Assembly: GCA_900763885.1 (NCBI GenBank)
Contig: CAAFLY010000110.1
Span: forward strand, 1 to 22,806
Source of the DNA: Clostridia bacterium
GTDB lineage: Bacteria; Bacillota; Clostridia; Oscillospirales; CAG-272
DNA: 22,806 nucleotides
Direction: 5' to 3'
In this document: piece by piece, positions 1 to 6,933 of the stretch
Layout: each line of letters opens with the position of its first letter
Numbering within the stretch: position 1 is the stretch's first letter
Notes under the pieces: model-generated
The model's database searches: none
Told to the model about the DNA's origin: nothing
The model's input: the letters and a program-made list of their open reading frames with translations, nothing else
Position numbers and translations under genes: made by a program

Positions 1-90
1 ACCGTGGAGCAGAACACGCAGATCCCCGAATCGCTCGCGCTTTTTGAAAAGTACCACGGCGCGGCGGACGGGCGCATTCACATTGAGACA
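1..90 (+). pseudogene. Fragment of an amidohydrolase, possibly MTA/SAH-deaminase-like
   Basis: Frame 1 is open from the left edge and reads ESLALFEKYHGAADGRIHIE. That resembles the segment just before a metal-binding histidine region in metal-dependent amidohydrolases of the methylthioadenosine/S-adenosylhomocysteine deaminase type (family resemblance from memory). The resemblance stops near position 90. There the sequence becomes a PnuC transporter in a different frame, with no intergenic gap. What is visible is therefore an interrupted coding segment that lacks the rest of the enzyme. A deletion or rearrangement junction, or an assembly join, would explain it. The similarity rests on about 20 residues, so the family call is tentative. 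Confidence 0.4.
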
Positions 91-853
91 CGTATGGAAT
101 TATTTTTCCACTTACGAAAAGATCTGGTTTTTCTCGATCCTCATCCTGGCGTGCGTTTTTGCCGTGCTGTTCCCGGAGGAAGACATCAACGGCGTCCGCG
201 GCTCCATCATCATGGGCCTGTATCTGGCGGACACGTTTTTGAACATTCTCTGTGAGCTTCTCATCTCCAAGCAGAGCAAATGGAACTTCATCGTTTCCCT
301 GTTCGTGGAGGTCACGGAAATTCTTATCTGTATCGTTCTGTCGTATCGCTTCGCCACGATGGCATCCACTCTGTTCTTCTGGATCCCGATCGACATCATC
401 AGCTTCATCAACTGGCACCGTCATCCCGATAAGAAGGACGACGAGCTGACCGAGGTGCGCAAGCTGTCCGGTTGGGCTGAGGTCGCGATCATTGCGGGCA
501 TTGTTGTGTGGACGCTCGGCGTGGGCTATTTCCTCACCACGCTGGACATCGGAACCGATCTTTTCGGAGGGAATCAGACGCTGGAAACGTGGGTCTGCTA
601 TCTGGACGCGTGCGCTTCCGCTGTCGGCATCTGCAACGGTCTGTTCATCCTGTTCCGGATCCGGGAGCAGTGGATCGCGTGGTACATCTGCGCGCTCCTC
701 GAGGCGACCATCAACATCCTCTCCGGTCAGTACGTCCTGCTGGTGCTGAAGGTCGGCTATCTCACGAACACCACCTACGGTTACATCAAGTGGACGAAGT
801 ACATTCGTGAGCACAAAAAAGAGCTGGAAGCGAAAAAGCAGTTCAGCCTATAA
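44..853 (+). CDS. pnuC: PnuC-family nicotinamide mononucleotide/riboside transporter
   Basis: The protein is a multi-pass membrane protein of about 269 codons. PnuC transporters import nicotinamide riboside or related vitamin precursors for NAD salvage by facilitated diffusion coupled to intracellular phosphorylation. Visible features are about seven hydrophobic segments, an N-terminal aromatic stretch (VWNYFSTYEKIWF), a central WIPIDIISFINW segment and the C-terminal NTTYGYIKW motif typical of the family. The start is uncertain. The frame is open to the window edge, and neither TTG44 nor TTG83 has a clear ribosome binding site. The recognisable family sequence begins at about codon 83, exactly where the amidohydrolase-like frame 1 sequence fades, so the native 5' end may have been lost. 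A strong terminator follows the stop codon, so it is not cotranscribed with the next gene. Confidence 0.8.
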   Translation: MKSTTARRTGAFTLRHVWNYFSTYEKIWFFSILILACVFAVLFPEEDINGVRGSIIMGLYLADTFLNILCELLISKQSKWNFIVSLFVEVTEILICIVLSYRFATMASTLFFWIPIDIISFINWHRHPDKKDDELTEVRKLSGWAEVAIIAGIVVWTLGVGYFLTTLDIGTDLFGGNQTLETWVCYLDACASAVGICNGLFILFRIREQWIAWYICALLEATINILSGQYVLLVLKVGYLTNTTYGYIKWTKYIREHKKELEAKKQFSL

Positions 854-897
854 CAACCCATGACCCATGGCGTATAACCCATGGCAAGGTGAAAATC

Positions 898-921
898 GCG
901 GAAGGAAACTTCCGCTTTTTT
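898..921 (+). terminator. Rho-independent terminator of pnuC
   Basis: A perfect 7-bp stem (GCGGAAG/CTTCCGC) with a GAAA tetraloop is followed by six T residues, 45 bp after the pnuC stop codon. Confidence 0.9.
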
Positions 922-922
922 C

Positions 923-951
923 TTGACTTTGCGCCGCCTTTGTGGTATAGT
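923..951 (+). promoter_or_regulatory. Sigma-A promoter of the DMT permease gene
   Basis: A -35 TTGACT (923-928) and a -10 TATAGT (946-951) are separated by 17 bp, with an extended -10 TG at 943-944. The -35 begins one base after the T-tract of the upstream terminator. Confidence 0.85.
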
Positions 952-999
952 ATTCCTGTGCGTTTGTAAATCGTTTCAGCACAAATTCCAATTTCGGCG

Positions 1000-1914
1000 G
1001 TGCGTATGCTCTATATCCTCCTTGTCTTTGTCTCCGTGGTTTTTCTCGCGCTCCAGTTTTCCGTGAACAAGGCGTACCAGGGACGATTTGGCGCGGGGAT
1101 CGCCGCGTCTCTGACCTTCACCGCGCTCTCCGGACTTTTGACCGCGCTCCTCTTTTTCTGCGCGAACGGCCTATCCCTCCATGTCACGCCGATCTCCCTC
1201 CTATACGGCTGTGGGATCGCGGCGCTGTGCCTGACGTACAGTCTGATCGGGTTCCGGATCTTCTCGATGGGTCCCCTGTCCGTCTACACGCTCTTTCTCA
1301 TGCTCGGCGGGATGATCCTGCCGTACTTTTATGGCGTGCTTGCTCTCCATGAGCCGGTCACCGCGGCGCGGATCGTGGGACTGATCCTCCTCATCCTCTC
1401 CCTGTTCTTCCCCCTGCTCGACGCGCGGGAGAATCGCGGGAATGGCAGGACGAGAATTCTACCCTTTTTTGCGCTGTGTGTGCTTGTGTTTGTTTTGAAC
1501 GGCGGCGTGAGCATCCTCTCCAAGGCGCACCAGATCACACCCCTTCCGACAGCGGGCACCACGGATTTCGTAATCCTGACAAACGGTATAAACGGCATCC
1601 TCTCCGCTCTCTCGCTGGGGATCGTCACCCTCTGCAAACGGCGCGCCAAACCAATCCCCGCGGCACCACCCACGAAGCGGTGGCTTGTCCTGGTGCTTGC
1701 CTTAGCCGGAGCCGCCTGCAACGGGATCTCGTATTTCCTGCAGCTTGTCGGCGCCGCCCACATCGACGCGTCCATGCTCTATCCCCTCGTGACCGGGGGC
1801 AGCGTCGTATTGTCCGCCCTTGCGGGAGCGCTGTTCTTCCATGAGATCCCGCGGAAATGGTCGCGCGTCGGGCTGGTCGTCACCTTCTGCGCCACGCTCC
1901 TCTTTCTGTTTTAA
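1000..1914 (+). CDS. DMT superfamily (EamA-like) permease
   Basis: The protein is about 304 residues with roughly ten predicted membrane segments in two repeated halves, the layout of the drug/metabolite transporter superfamily. The substrate cannot be read from the sequence. Family members export or import amino acids, sugars or other metabolites across the cytoplasmic membrane. The second half carries the ALAGAxFFHEIP-type segment before the last helix that is usual in EamA proteins, and the charged tail is very short. GTG1000 and ATG1006 are both in frame and possible, and neither has a strong ribosome binding site. A sigma-A promoter lies 49 bp upstream of GTG1000. The metal hydrolase gene begins 26 bp after the stop without an intervening terminator, so the two are probably one transcript. 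Confidence 0.8.
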   Translation: MRMLYILLVFVSVVFLALQFSVNKAYQGRFGAGIAASLTFTALSGLLTALLFFCANGLSLHVTPISLLYGCGIAALCLTYSLIGFRIFSMGPLSVYTLFLMLGGMILPYFYGVLALHEPVTAARIVGLILLILSLFFPLLDARENRGNGRTRILPFFALCVLVFVLNGGVSILSKAHQITPLPTAGTTDFVILTNGINGILSALSLGIVTLCKRRAKPIPAAPPTKRWLVLVLALAGAACNGISYFLQLVGAAHIDASMLYPLVTGGSVVLSALAGALFFHEIPRKWSRVGLVVTFCATLLFLF

Positions 1915-1940
1915 TATGCCATCTTTTCAGGAGGTCCAGT

Positions 1941-2777
1941 ATGACTACACGTGAAAAAATCCTCGCCCTGCCGCTGATCGACGCACAGCTCGCGTTCTTT
2001 TATCTTGGGCAGGAGGGCTATCTTCTCAAATTCCGCGATACATACATCCTCATCGACGGCTATCTGACCGACTTTCTCGACCGCACGCCCGGCAAGGATC
2101 CGCGCTTGTTCCGCCGGTTTCCGTCTCCCCTGACCCCGGCGGAATGCGATTTCGTCGATTTCGTGTTCTGCTCGCACAACCACGGCGATCACACCGATAT
2201 TGCCACCATCGAGGGCATTGCCGCCGTGAACGACCATGCCGCCTTCTGCATTCCCGCCGCGTTTGCCGACGAGGTCGCCGCGATGGGGGCGAAAAACGTG
2301 TGTCCGCTCGCCACGGATGCGCCGGTCCGGCTGACGGATTCGATCACTGTGACCGCGATCCCCGCCGCGCATGAGGAGCTGCACCCGACAGACGGCGGCA
2401 ATTACGCGGAAAACGGCTTTGTGTTCGATTTTGACGGAATACACGTCTATCATGCCGGGGATTCCTGTATCTACGACGGCCTGGAGGAGCGTGTGTCCGG
2501 CGCAGACGTCGTGATGCTGCCTGTCAACGGGCGGGACTATTACAGACGCCACCGCAACTGCATCGGCAACATGGACGCACTGGAGGCAATCACCCTTGCC
2601 CACCGCGTCGGCGCGTCGCTCTGCATCCCGATGCACTACGATCTCTTCCCGCACAACCGGGTCTGTCCGGCGAATTTCGTGAACACCGCAGAGCTGTACC
2701 GCGAGGAATACGGTGCGCTCACTCCCTATCACCTGTTCCAGCCGGGCGAGGGCTATATCTTCATGCCGGGACTGTAA
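1941..2777 (+). CDS. UlaG-like metallo-beta-lactamase-fold hydrolase
   Basis: The protein is 278 residues and probably a cytoplasmic metal-dependent hydrolase. The metal-binding motif HNHGDH is at residues 79-84, HAGDS at 171-175, and further family histidines lie near residues 203 and 232. The segments NGRDYYRRHRNCIGNM and IPMHYDLFPHN closely resemble L-ascorbate-6-phosphate lactonase (UlaG), which opens ascorbate-6-phosphate lactone. No other ascorbate genes (ula PTS, decarboxylase, isomerase, epimerase) are nearby, so the actual substrate is uncertain. ATG1941 is chosen because AGGAGGT at 1929-1935 precedes it by 5 bases. A longer open frame from 1857 overlaps the permease and has no such signal. 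It is likely cotranscribed with the upstream permease. Confidence 0.85.
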   Translation: MTTREKILALPLIDAQLAFFYLGQEGYLLKFRDTYILIDGYLTDFLDRTPGKDPRLFRRFPSPLTPAECDFVDFVFCSHNHGDHTDIATIEGIAAVNDHAAFCIPAAFADEVAAMGAKNVCPLATDAPVRLTDSITVTAIPAAHEELHPTDGGNYAENGFVFDFDGIHVYHAGDSCIYDGLEERVSGADVVMLPVNGRDYYRRHRNCIGNMDALEAITLAHRVGASLCIPMHYDLFPHNRVCPANFVNTAELYREEYGALTPYHLFQPGEGYIFMPGL

Positions 2778-2820
2778 GATTGTCTGTTTGGCGCGTCCGG
2801 ACACAAAAATCCACCCAAAA

Positions 2821-2865
2821 AACGACTGTACGCCGGAGCTTTTGCCGGAATACAGCCGTTTTTTT
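2821..2865. terminator. Bidirectional terminator between convergent genes
   Basis: A 10-bp outer stem (AACGACTGTA/TACAGCCGTT, one mismatch) encloses an inner CCGG/CCGG pairing. Five T residues follow on the plus strand, and the run of A residues just before the stem gives a T-tract on the minus strand. It therefore serves both the hydrolase gene and the minus-strand regulator gene. Confidence 0.85.
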
Positions 2866-2881
2866 GCGCGATTTCCGCTTT

Positions 2882-2896
2882 GCAAGCATCACTTGC
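2882..2896. repeat. Short palindrome downstream of the HTH-repeat gene
   Basis: GCAAGCATCACTTGC is a near-perfect inverted repeat. It differs at only two positions from GCAAGCGTCGCTTGC at 4148-4162, so the two copies bracket the minus-strand gene. TTT precedes both. Its function is unknown. Confidence 0.6.
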
Positions 2897-2902
2897 GCGG
2901 TC

Positions 2903-4015
2903 TTATTTTGCGAAATACTGCCGCAGCTTGTCCACATCCCGCTCGATCACCGCTGAGAGGATTGCTTCCCACGGAATGGACTGCGCGTCCGTGACGAAGG
3001 TGCGTTTGCCGGAAAAGTCGCCGCCAATGTCCCCGGAGAGGATCGCGTAATCGGTGTTCACGTCGCCGCCGATGTCGCCCGTAGCCGCGATGAATTTCGC
3101 GCTTACATCCCCGCCGACATCGCCGTTTACCGTCACCGTGCCGTCGTCGCAGGAAATATCGCCGCTGACCTCTCCGTTGACGGTGATGGTATCCGCTTCC
3201 ACATCCCCGTCGCAGGAGCCGTTGATTGTAAGCGTAGTGGAGTCTACATCTCCGCCAACATCGCCGTTTACCGTGAGCGTAGTGGAATCCACATCGCCGC
3301 TTACATCGCCGTTTACGGTGAGCGCACCGCAATCGATATCACCTCCGACATCGCCGCCGACATCTACGGCACCGCGGGTCGTCACGTCGCCGTTCACATC
3401 TCCGCCTACAGCCACGGGAGCGCCTGTCGTTACATCACCGTTCACATCGCCGCCTACAGACATGGAAGCGCGGGTCGTCACATCGCCGTTCACATCTCCC
3501 TCCACGTGTACCGACAGCATGCTGGTCAGATCCGCACAGCTGCCCTCCAGAACGATCTGCAGCCGCTCGGCAAGCGGTACCGGCACCTCCGTCTCATTGC
3601 CGTTTGCATCGCGCAGAACAACCGTATAGGACGCGTCCTCGTCGATGCTGCCGATCCGTACCGTGCGCTCCGGCAGATCGGCGGGATCTATCGGGTCTAT
3701 CGGCTCCCCGGGATTTTCGGGTTCTTGCGGGTCTTCGGAAGGCAGCGTCTCCTCCGCATCCGTCTCGGTCTGTGCCACATCCGTCACTTCTTTTTCTGCC
3801 GTTTCCTCCGTCAGCCCAAGGAAGTGATCCGTGGTCTCGCCGAAGATCTCCGCGAGCTTAGGTAAAATGAGAATATCCGGCAGCGTCTCGCTTCTCTCCC
3901 ACTGTGATACCGCCTGGTGCGTCACGCCGAGAAGATCCGCCAGCTCCGACTGCGTGAGATTGTGCGCCTTCCGCAATGCCGTGATCCGCTGTCCGATGAT
4001 GTTTCTGTCGATCAT
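2903..4015 (-). CDS. XRE-family HTH protein fused to a bactofilin-like repeat domain
   Basis: The protein is 370 residues. Residues 5-62 form a helix-turn-helix of the XRE/Cro type (recognition region VTHQAVSQWERSETLPD). Residues 70-118 are an acidic, proline-rich linker (repeats of ETE, PID and PEN). A short beta-rich part follows, and residues 169-338 hold eleven repeats of 14-17 residues of the form hxhxGDVxGDV. Such glycine-aspartate repeats resemble bactofilins and other polymer-forming right-handed beta-helices (known for the family; the structural assignment here is inference). The C-terminal 30 residues look helical. No membrane segment or signal peptide is seen. ATG4015 is preceded by TCCTCC (plus-strand 4023-4028, a GGAGGA on the coding strand). 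It is a single gene with its own promoter. It probably autoregulates, since an inverted repeat overlaps the -10. Confidence 0.85.
   Translation of the reverse strand: MIDRNIIGQRITALRKAHNLTQSELADLLGVTHQAVSQWERSETLPDILILPKLAEIFGETTDHFLGLTEETAEKEVTDVAQTETDAEETLPSEDPQEPENPGEPIDPIDPADLPERTVRIGSIDEDASYTVVLRDANGNETEVPVPLAERLQIVLEGSCADLTSMLSVHVEGDVNGDVTTRASMSVGGDVNGDVTTGAPVAVGGDVNGDVTTRGAVDVGGDVGGDIDCGALTVNGDVSGDVDSTTLTVNGDVGGDVDSTTLTINGSCDGDVEADTITVNGEVSGDISCDDGTVTVNGDVGGDVSAKFIAATGDIGGDVNTDYAILSGDIGGDFSGKRTFVTDAQSIPWEAILSAVIERDVDKLRQYFAK
3002..3511 (-). repeat. Tandem coding repeats (11 units of 42-51 bp) inside the HTH-repeat gene
   Basis: The DNA encodes residues 169-338. Units centre on codons for GDVNGDV, GDVSGDV or GDVGGDV. 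The first three units and the fifth and sixth units are the most alike at DNA level, which points to recent duplication and possible length variation between strains. Confidence 0.8.
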
Positions 4016-4080
4016 GTGTGTGTCCTCCGCAATATGTGTTTTTCTGAAAAACCGTGTCCCGGGCGGTCGCTTTTTCTGAA

Positions 4081-4099
4081 ACCAGTATAACAGACTGGT
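4081..4099. promoter_or_regulatory. Candidate operator overlapping the -10 of the HTH-repeat gene
   Basis: A 6-bp inverted repeat, ACCAGT-N7-ACTGGT, covers the -10 hexamer. Its position suits autorepression by the XRE domain encoded immediately downstream. Binding is inferred. Confidence 0.45.
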
Positions 4100-4112
4100 G
4101 GAAAATTGTCAA
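4084..4112 (-). promoter_or_regulatory. Sigma-A promoter of the HTH-repeat gene
   Basis: Read on the minus strand, -35 TTGACA (4112-4107) and -10 TATACT (4089-4084) are separated by exactly 17 bp, 68 bp upstream of the start codon. Confidence 0.9.
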
Positions 4113-4147
4113 TCAATTATTCGTTGCAAAGACAGATTTTTTGTTTT

Positions 4148-4162
4148 GCAAGCGTCGCTTGC
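4148..4162. repeat. Short palindrome upstream of the HTH-repeat gene
   Basis: GCAAGCGTCGCTTGC is a perfect 7-bp inverted repeat around one base. It is the near-identical partner of the copy at 2882-2896, and the pair flank the minus-strand gene. Confidence 0.6.
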
Positions 4163-4183
4163 AGGATAATACCCATTGGAATG

Positions 4184-4212
4184 CACCGATTTCCAGTTCC
4201 TTGCATATCGTA
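4184..4212 (+). promoter_or_regulatory. Candidate sigma-K promoter of the PG-binding gene pair
   Basis: CACC (4184-4187) as -35 and GCATATCGTA (4203-4212) as -10 are separated by 15 bp. This fits the known late mother-cell sigma-K pattern (AC, then CATAnnnTA). The predicted start near 4219 would give a short leader that still holds the GGAAGG ribosome binding site (4224-4229). No good sigma-A promoter is seen in 4113-4236. The pattern is short, so this is a candidate only. Confidence 0.45.
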
Positions 4213-4236
4213 TAGGTGAGAAAGGAAGGTGCTTTT

Positions 4237-4749
4237 ATGACAAAACAGAACGGAAGCGGCTATTTGCGCGTCTGGGTCACAACCGGCGGACAGTCCTTTC
4301 CCGTCGTCGGCGCGGATGTGGAGATCTGGGAGCCGGGCGGCGGGATGCTCTATCGATTGAAAACCGGATCCGGCGGACTCACGCAGACCGTGGAGGTCCC
4401 TGCCCCCGCCGCAGCCGAAAGTCTCACCCCGGATGGCGGCACACGGCCCTACGCCGTCTACACGATCCGGGTCTTGGCGGACGGATATACCCCCGTGCGC
4501 GATCGCTCCGTCTCCGTATTCGACGGGATCACCGCGGTCCAGCCCGTCATCCTCCAACCATCGTCCGGCGGCGCGCGGGACAGGAACCGAGCGGAGATGC
4601 CGATCCAGCTGCATGAGCCGATCGCGGAAACGGATGACGAATCGGAGGAAGAGCTCTACACGCGCCCCTATCCGCAGTGGAACGGCATGGGAAAGGACGA
4701 TCCGGCGCGGTCAGATGAAAAAGGCGGGGATGGGGAGGCGGAATCGTGA
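4237..4749 (+). CDS. Hypothetical protein with a carboxypeptidase-regulatory-like beta-sandwich
   Basis: The protein is 170 residues. Residues 5-105 read as a beta-sandwich of the carboxypeptidase-regulatory type: GYLRVWVTTGGQSFPVVGADVEI, then a YTIRVLADGYTPVRDRSV segment and VQPVILQP. The remainder is a hydrophilic, acidic tail (ETDDESEEELY) that is probably disordered. There is no signal peptide or membrane segment. ATG4237 is chosen because GGAAGG at 4224-4229 precedes it by 7 bases. Its stop codon overlaps the start of the next gene (GTGA), so the two are translationally coupled and probably act together. Its molecular role is unknown. By association with the SpoIID-like, PG-binding partner it may contribute to spore envelope or cell wall structure (inference). 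Confidence 0.7.
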   Translation: MTKQNGSGYLRVWVTTGGQSFPVVGADVEIWEPGGGMLYRLKTGSGGLTQTVEVPAPAAAESLTPDGGTRPYAVYTIRVLADGYTPVRDRSVSVFDGITAVQPVILQPSSGGARDRNRAEMPIQLHEPIAETDDESEEELYTRPYPQWNGMGKDDPARSDEKGGDGEAES

Positions 4750-6098
4750 ACGGAAACGTCCTGCTGCCCTACATTCCGGAGACGATCACGGTCCATCTCG
4801 GTCCGCCCTCCGTGGACGCCGCCAACGTGACCGTGCCGTTTACGGATTACATCAAAAACGTGGCGTCCAGTGAAATCTACCCGACCTGGCCGGAAAACGC
4901 ACTGCGCGCGAACATCCTTGCCCAGATCAGCTTCACCCTGAACCGCGTCTACACGGAATTCTACCGGAGCCGGGGGTACAGCTTCGACATCACCAATTCC
5001 ACCGCCTTCGACCAGTCCTTTGTCAACGGCAGGGATATTTTCGAGAACATCTCACAGCTTGTCGATGAGATATTCGACCAGTATCTCCGGCGCACGGGCA
5101 GTGTGGAGCCGCTGTTTGCCACGTATTGCGACGGTGTGCGGGTGCAGTGCGATGGTCTGTCGCAGTGGGGGAGCGTGGATCTCGCGGAGAATGGCAGGAC
5201 GCCTTACGAAATTCTTACCTATTATTATGGCGACAATCTTGCCATCGTCCGCAATGCCCCCATCGCCGCTCTGACCGAATCGTATCCCGGCACCACGCTC
5301 CGGCTCGGCAATTCCGGAAACGAGGTCCGCTATATTCAGCTCCGACTCAATCGGATCGCGAAAAACTACCCATCCATACCGACCATTCCGAACCCCGACG
5401 GTATATTCGGTCCGGAAACAGACGCGGCGGTGCGGGAATTCCAGCGGATCTTTGGGCTGACCGAGGACGGCATTGTCGGGCGCGCGACATGGTACAAGAT
5501 CGTGCAGATCTATGGCGGGGTGAAGCGGCTGACCGATCTGGCAAGCGAAGGGATCTTTCTCGATGAGGTGACGCAATTGCAGCCGGAGGTATTGCAGCGC
5601 GGCGACACCGGGAACGATGTACGTGAGCTGCAATATTACCTCAACTTCATCGGCACGTTCAACAACCAGATCCAGCCGGTCGCCATCGACGGGATTTTCG
5701 GCACGGCAACGGAACAGAGCGTTCTCGATTTCCAGCGGTATTACGGACTGCCGGAGACCGGGGTCGTCAATGTCGTCACGTGGAACGCCATGCAGCGCAC
5801 ATACCTCGATCTGCTCAATTCCCTGCCCGCTTCTACCTTTGACGACGTGACACTTCTCTATCCCGGCTACGTTCTCCGTATCGGCGCGCGCGGTGAGGCG
5901 GTCACGGCATTGCAGACATACCTGAACCGGATCAGCGACACGTATCCGACCATTCCGAAGCTCACCATCGACGGCGTGTTCGGCTCTGCTACGGAATCGG
6001 CGGTGCGCGCGTATCAGGAACTATTTGACATTCCAAACACCGGGGTCGTCGGCTCCGTGACGTGGAACAGCATCACCTCCACTTATCAATCCTTGTGA
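4746..6098 (+). CDS. SpoIID-like protein with three peptidoglycan-binding domains
   Basis: The protein is 450 residues. Residues 47-165 follow the SpoIID/LytB pattern: ALRANILAQISFTLNRVY near the start, and LSQWGSVDLAENGRTPYEIL with YYYG near the end. Known SpoIID is a lytic transglycosylase used in engulfment. Here the domain is divergent, so catalysis is uncertain. Three PG_binding_1 domains follow at about 185-254, 281-351 and 376-447. Each has an LRxGxxGxxVxxLQxxLN start, DGxFGxxTExAVxxFQ and TGVVxxxTWN. No signal peptide or membrane helix is seen, unusual for a wall-binding protein unless it works in the mother cell or is exported another way. GTG4746 is preceded by GGGGAGG at 4732-4738 and overlaps the stop of the upstream gene by 4 bp. 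It is probably a late sporulation protein. Confidence 0.8.
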   Translation: MNGNVLLPYIPETITVHLGPPSVDAANVTVPFTDYIKNVASSEIYPTWPENALRANILAQISFTLNRVYTEFYRSRGYSFDITNSTAFDQSFVNGRDIFENISQLVDEIFDQYLRRTGSVEPLFATYCDGVRVQCDGLSQWGSVDLAENGRTPYEILTYYYGDNLAIVRNAPIAALTESYPGTTLRLGNSGNEVRYIQLRLNRIAKNYPSIPTIPNPDGIFGPETDAAVREFQRIFGLTEDGIVGRATWYKIVQIYGGVKRLTDLASEGIFLDEVTQLQPEVLQRGDTGNDVRELQYYLNFIGTFNNQIQPVAIDGIFGTATEQSVLDFQRYYGLPETGVVNVVTWNAMQRTYLDLLNSLPASTFDDVTLLYPGYVLRIGARGEAVTALQTYLNRISDTYPTIPKLTIDGVFGSATESAVRAYQELFDIPNTGVVGSVTWNSITSTYQSL

Positions 6099-6110
6099 AA
6101 ACGCAACCGG

Positions 6111-6143
6111 AAAACGGGATCGGCTCTCCACGGTCCTGTTTTT
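6111..6143 (+). terminator. Terminator of the PG-binding gene pair
   Basis: The stem AAAACGGGATCG/CGGTCCTGTTTT has two G-T wobbles and an 8-base loop, and a short T-run is part of and follows the stem. It lies 13 bp after the stop. The stretch 6144-6288 is AT-rich and shows no gene; it leads into the ctsR promoter. Confidence 0.7.
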
Positions 6144-6288
6144 CGTTCTGCGCTCTGTCATGCGCTGTCTGACCTTTGCGATCCATTTTTGATTTTTCAA
6201 AAAAGTTTGATTTTGAGAGAAACAGCGAGAATCCGAGAGCTATTTTCGTTTTATCGCCCCTCAAAACGGATTTTTGCCCTTCTTTGAC

Positions 6289-6305
6289 TTTGACTTTCTC
6301 TGACT
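6289..6305 (-). promoter_or_regulatory. CtsR box 1 (overlaps the -35)
   Basis: On the minus strand it reads AGTCAGA-GAA-AGTCAAA, one mismatch from the CtsR heptad repeat RGTCAAA-NAN-RGTCAAA. It covers the -35 hexamer of the ctsR promoter, so bound CtsR would block RNA polymerase. Confidence 0.75.
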
Positions 6306-6318
6306 TTTGCGGTATACT
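6290..6318 (+). promoter_or_regulatory. Sigma-A promoter of the ctsR operon
   Basis: The -35 TTGACT (6290-6295) and the -10 TATACT (6313-6318) have a 17-bp spacer. A CtsR box overlaps the -35 and another lies just past the expected start of transcription. Confidence 0.9.
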
Positions 6319-6332
6319 ATAGGCACAATGAA

Positions 6333-6349
6333 GGTCAAGGATAGTCAAA
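6333..6349 (+). promoter_or_regulatory. CtsR box 2 (downstream of the start of transcription)
   Basis: GGTCAAG-GAT-AGTCAAA matches the CtsR heptad repeat RGTCAAA-NAN-RGTCAAA with one substitution in the first heptad. It lies about 15 bp after the -10, a position suited to repression. Confidence 0.85.
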
Positions 6350-6454
6350 GACAAATGACGATCCAAATGAGATGTACCGGATGGACAGGTCAGCAATTGA
6401 TACTCGATGCGCGATGGACCGATAGGTACGGAAGCCTTCGGGGAGGATGGTCAC

Positions 6455-6907
6455 ATGGTTTTGTCCGATCACATCGCCGGACTGCTGGAAAAGATGCTGG
6501 AGGACGGCGGCGGACAGGTTGAGGTCAAGCGGAACGATCTGGCGGCACAGCTGGGCTGCGTACCAAGTCAGATCAACTACGTCATCACCTCCCGATTCAC
6601 ACCGGAAAAGGGTTACGTCACGGAAAGCAGACGAGGCGGCGGCGGATACATCCGGATCATCCGGGTGCAGATGTCCAAAAACCAGTATCTGATGCACTTC
6701 TTCCACGCCATCGGCGATACGCTGGAGGAGAACGAAGCCCGTGCGTATCTCAAAAATCTGCTCGACCACGGCGTCATGAACGAACGGGAAGCCCGTCTTG
6801 CCATGGCGGTCATGAGCACGGCGACCATGGAAAAATGCCCGGCGGAAAAACGAAACGCAGTACGCGCGGACATGATGCGGCACATTCTGATGTGCTATAT
6901 GCTATAA
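6455..6907 (+). CDS. ctsR: CtsR, class III heat-shock repressor
   Basis: The protein is 150 residues. CtsR is a dimeric winged-helix repressor of clp and related protein-quality genes. It loses DNA binding at high temperature and is marked for degradation through McsB. The N-terminal domain has CVPSQINYVITSRFT and the glycine-rich wing RRGGGGYIRII near residues 60-70, the known thermosensing loop. The C-terminal domain (about 80-150) matches the McsB/Clp-interaction half. ATG6455 is chosen because GGGGAGG at 6440-6446 precedes it by 8 bases and the Bacillus protein starts at the same point. It is the first gene of its own operon and autoregulated through the two CtsR boxes upstream. Confidence 0.95.
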   Translation: MVLSDHIAGLLEKMLEDGGGQVEVKRNDLAAQLGCVPSQINYVITSRFTPEKGYVTESRRGGGGYIRIIRVQMSKNQYLMHFFHAIGDTLEENEARAYLKNLLDHGVMNEREARLAMAVMSTATMEKCPAEKRNAVRADMMRHILMCYML

Positions 6908-6933
6908 ATCACACCGAAAGAGGGATATATTAT

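Noticed and set aside
3002..3511. Regularly spaced repeats that could be mistaken for a CRISPR array
   Set aside because: The units are coding repeats without constant spacers and stay in frame throughout the protein.
3054..3629. A long plus-strand open frame (191 codons of Thr/Ser/Pro-rich repeats) opposite the HTH-repeat gene
   Set aside because: It is the antisense reading of the GDV repeats, has no ribosome binding site, and the minus-strand frame has a clear HTH domain and promoter.
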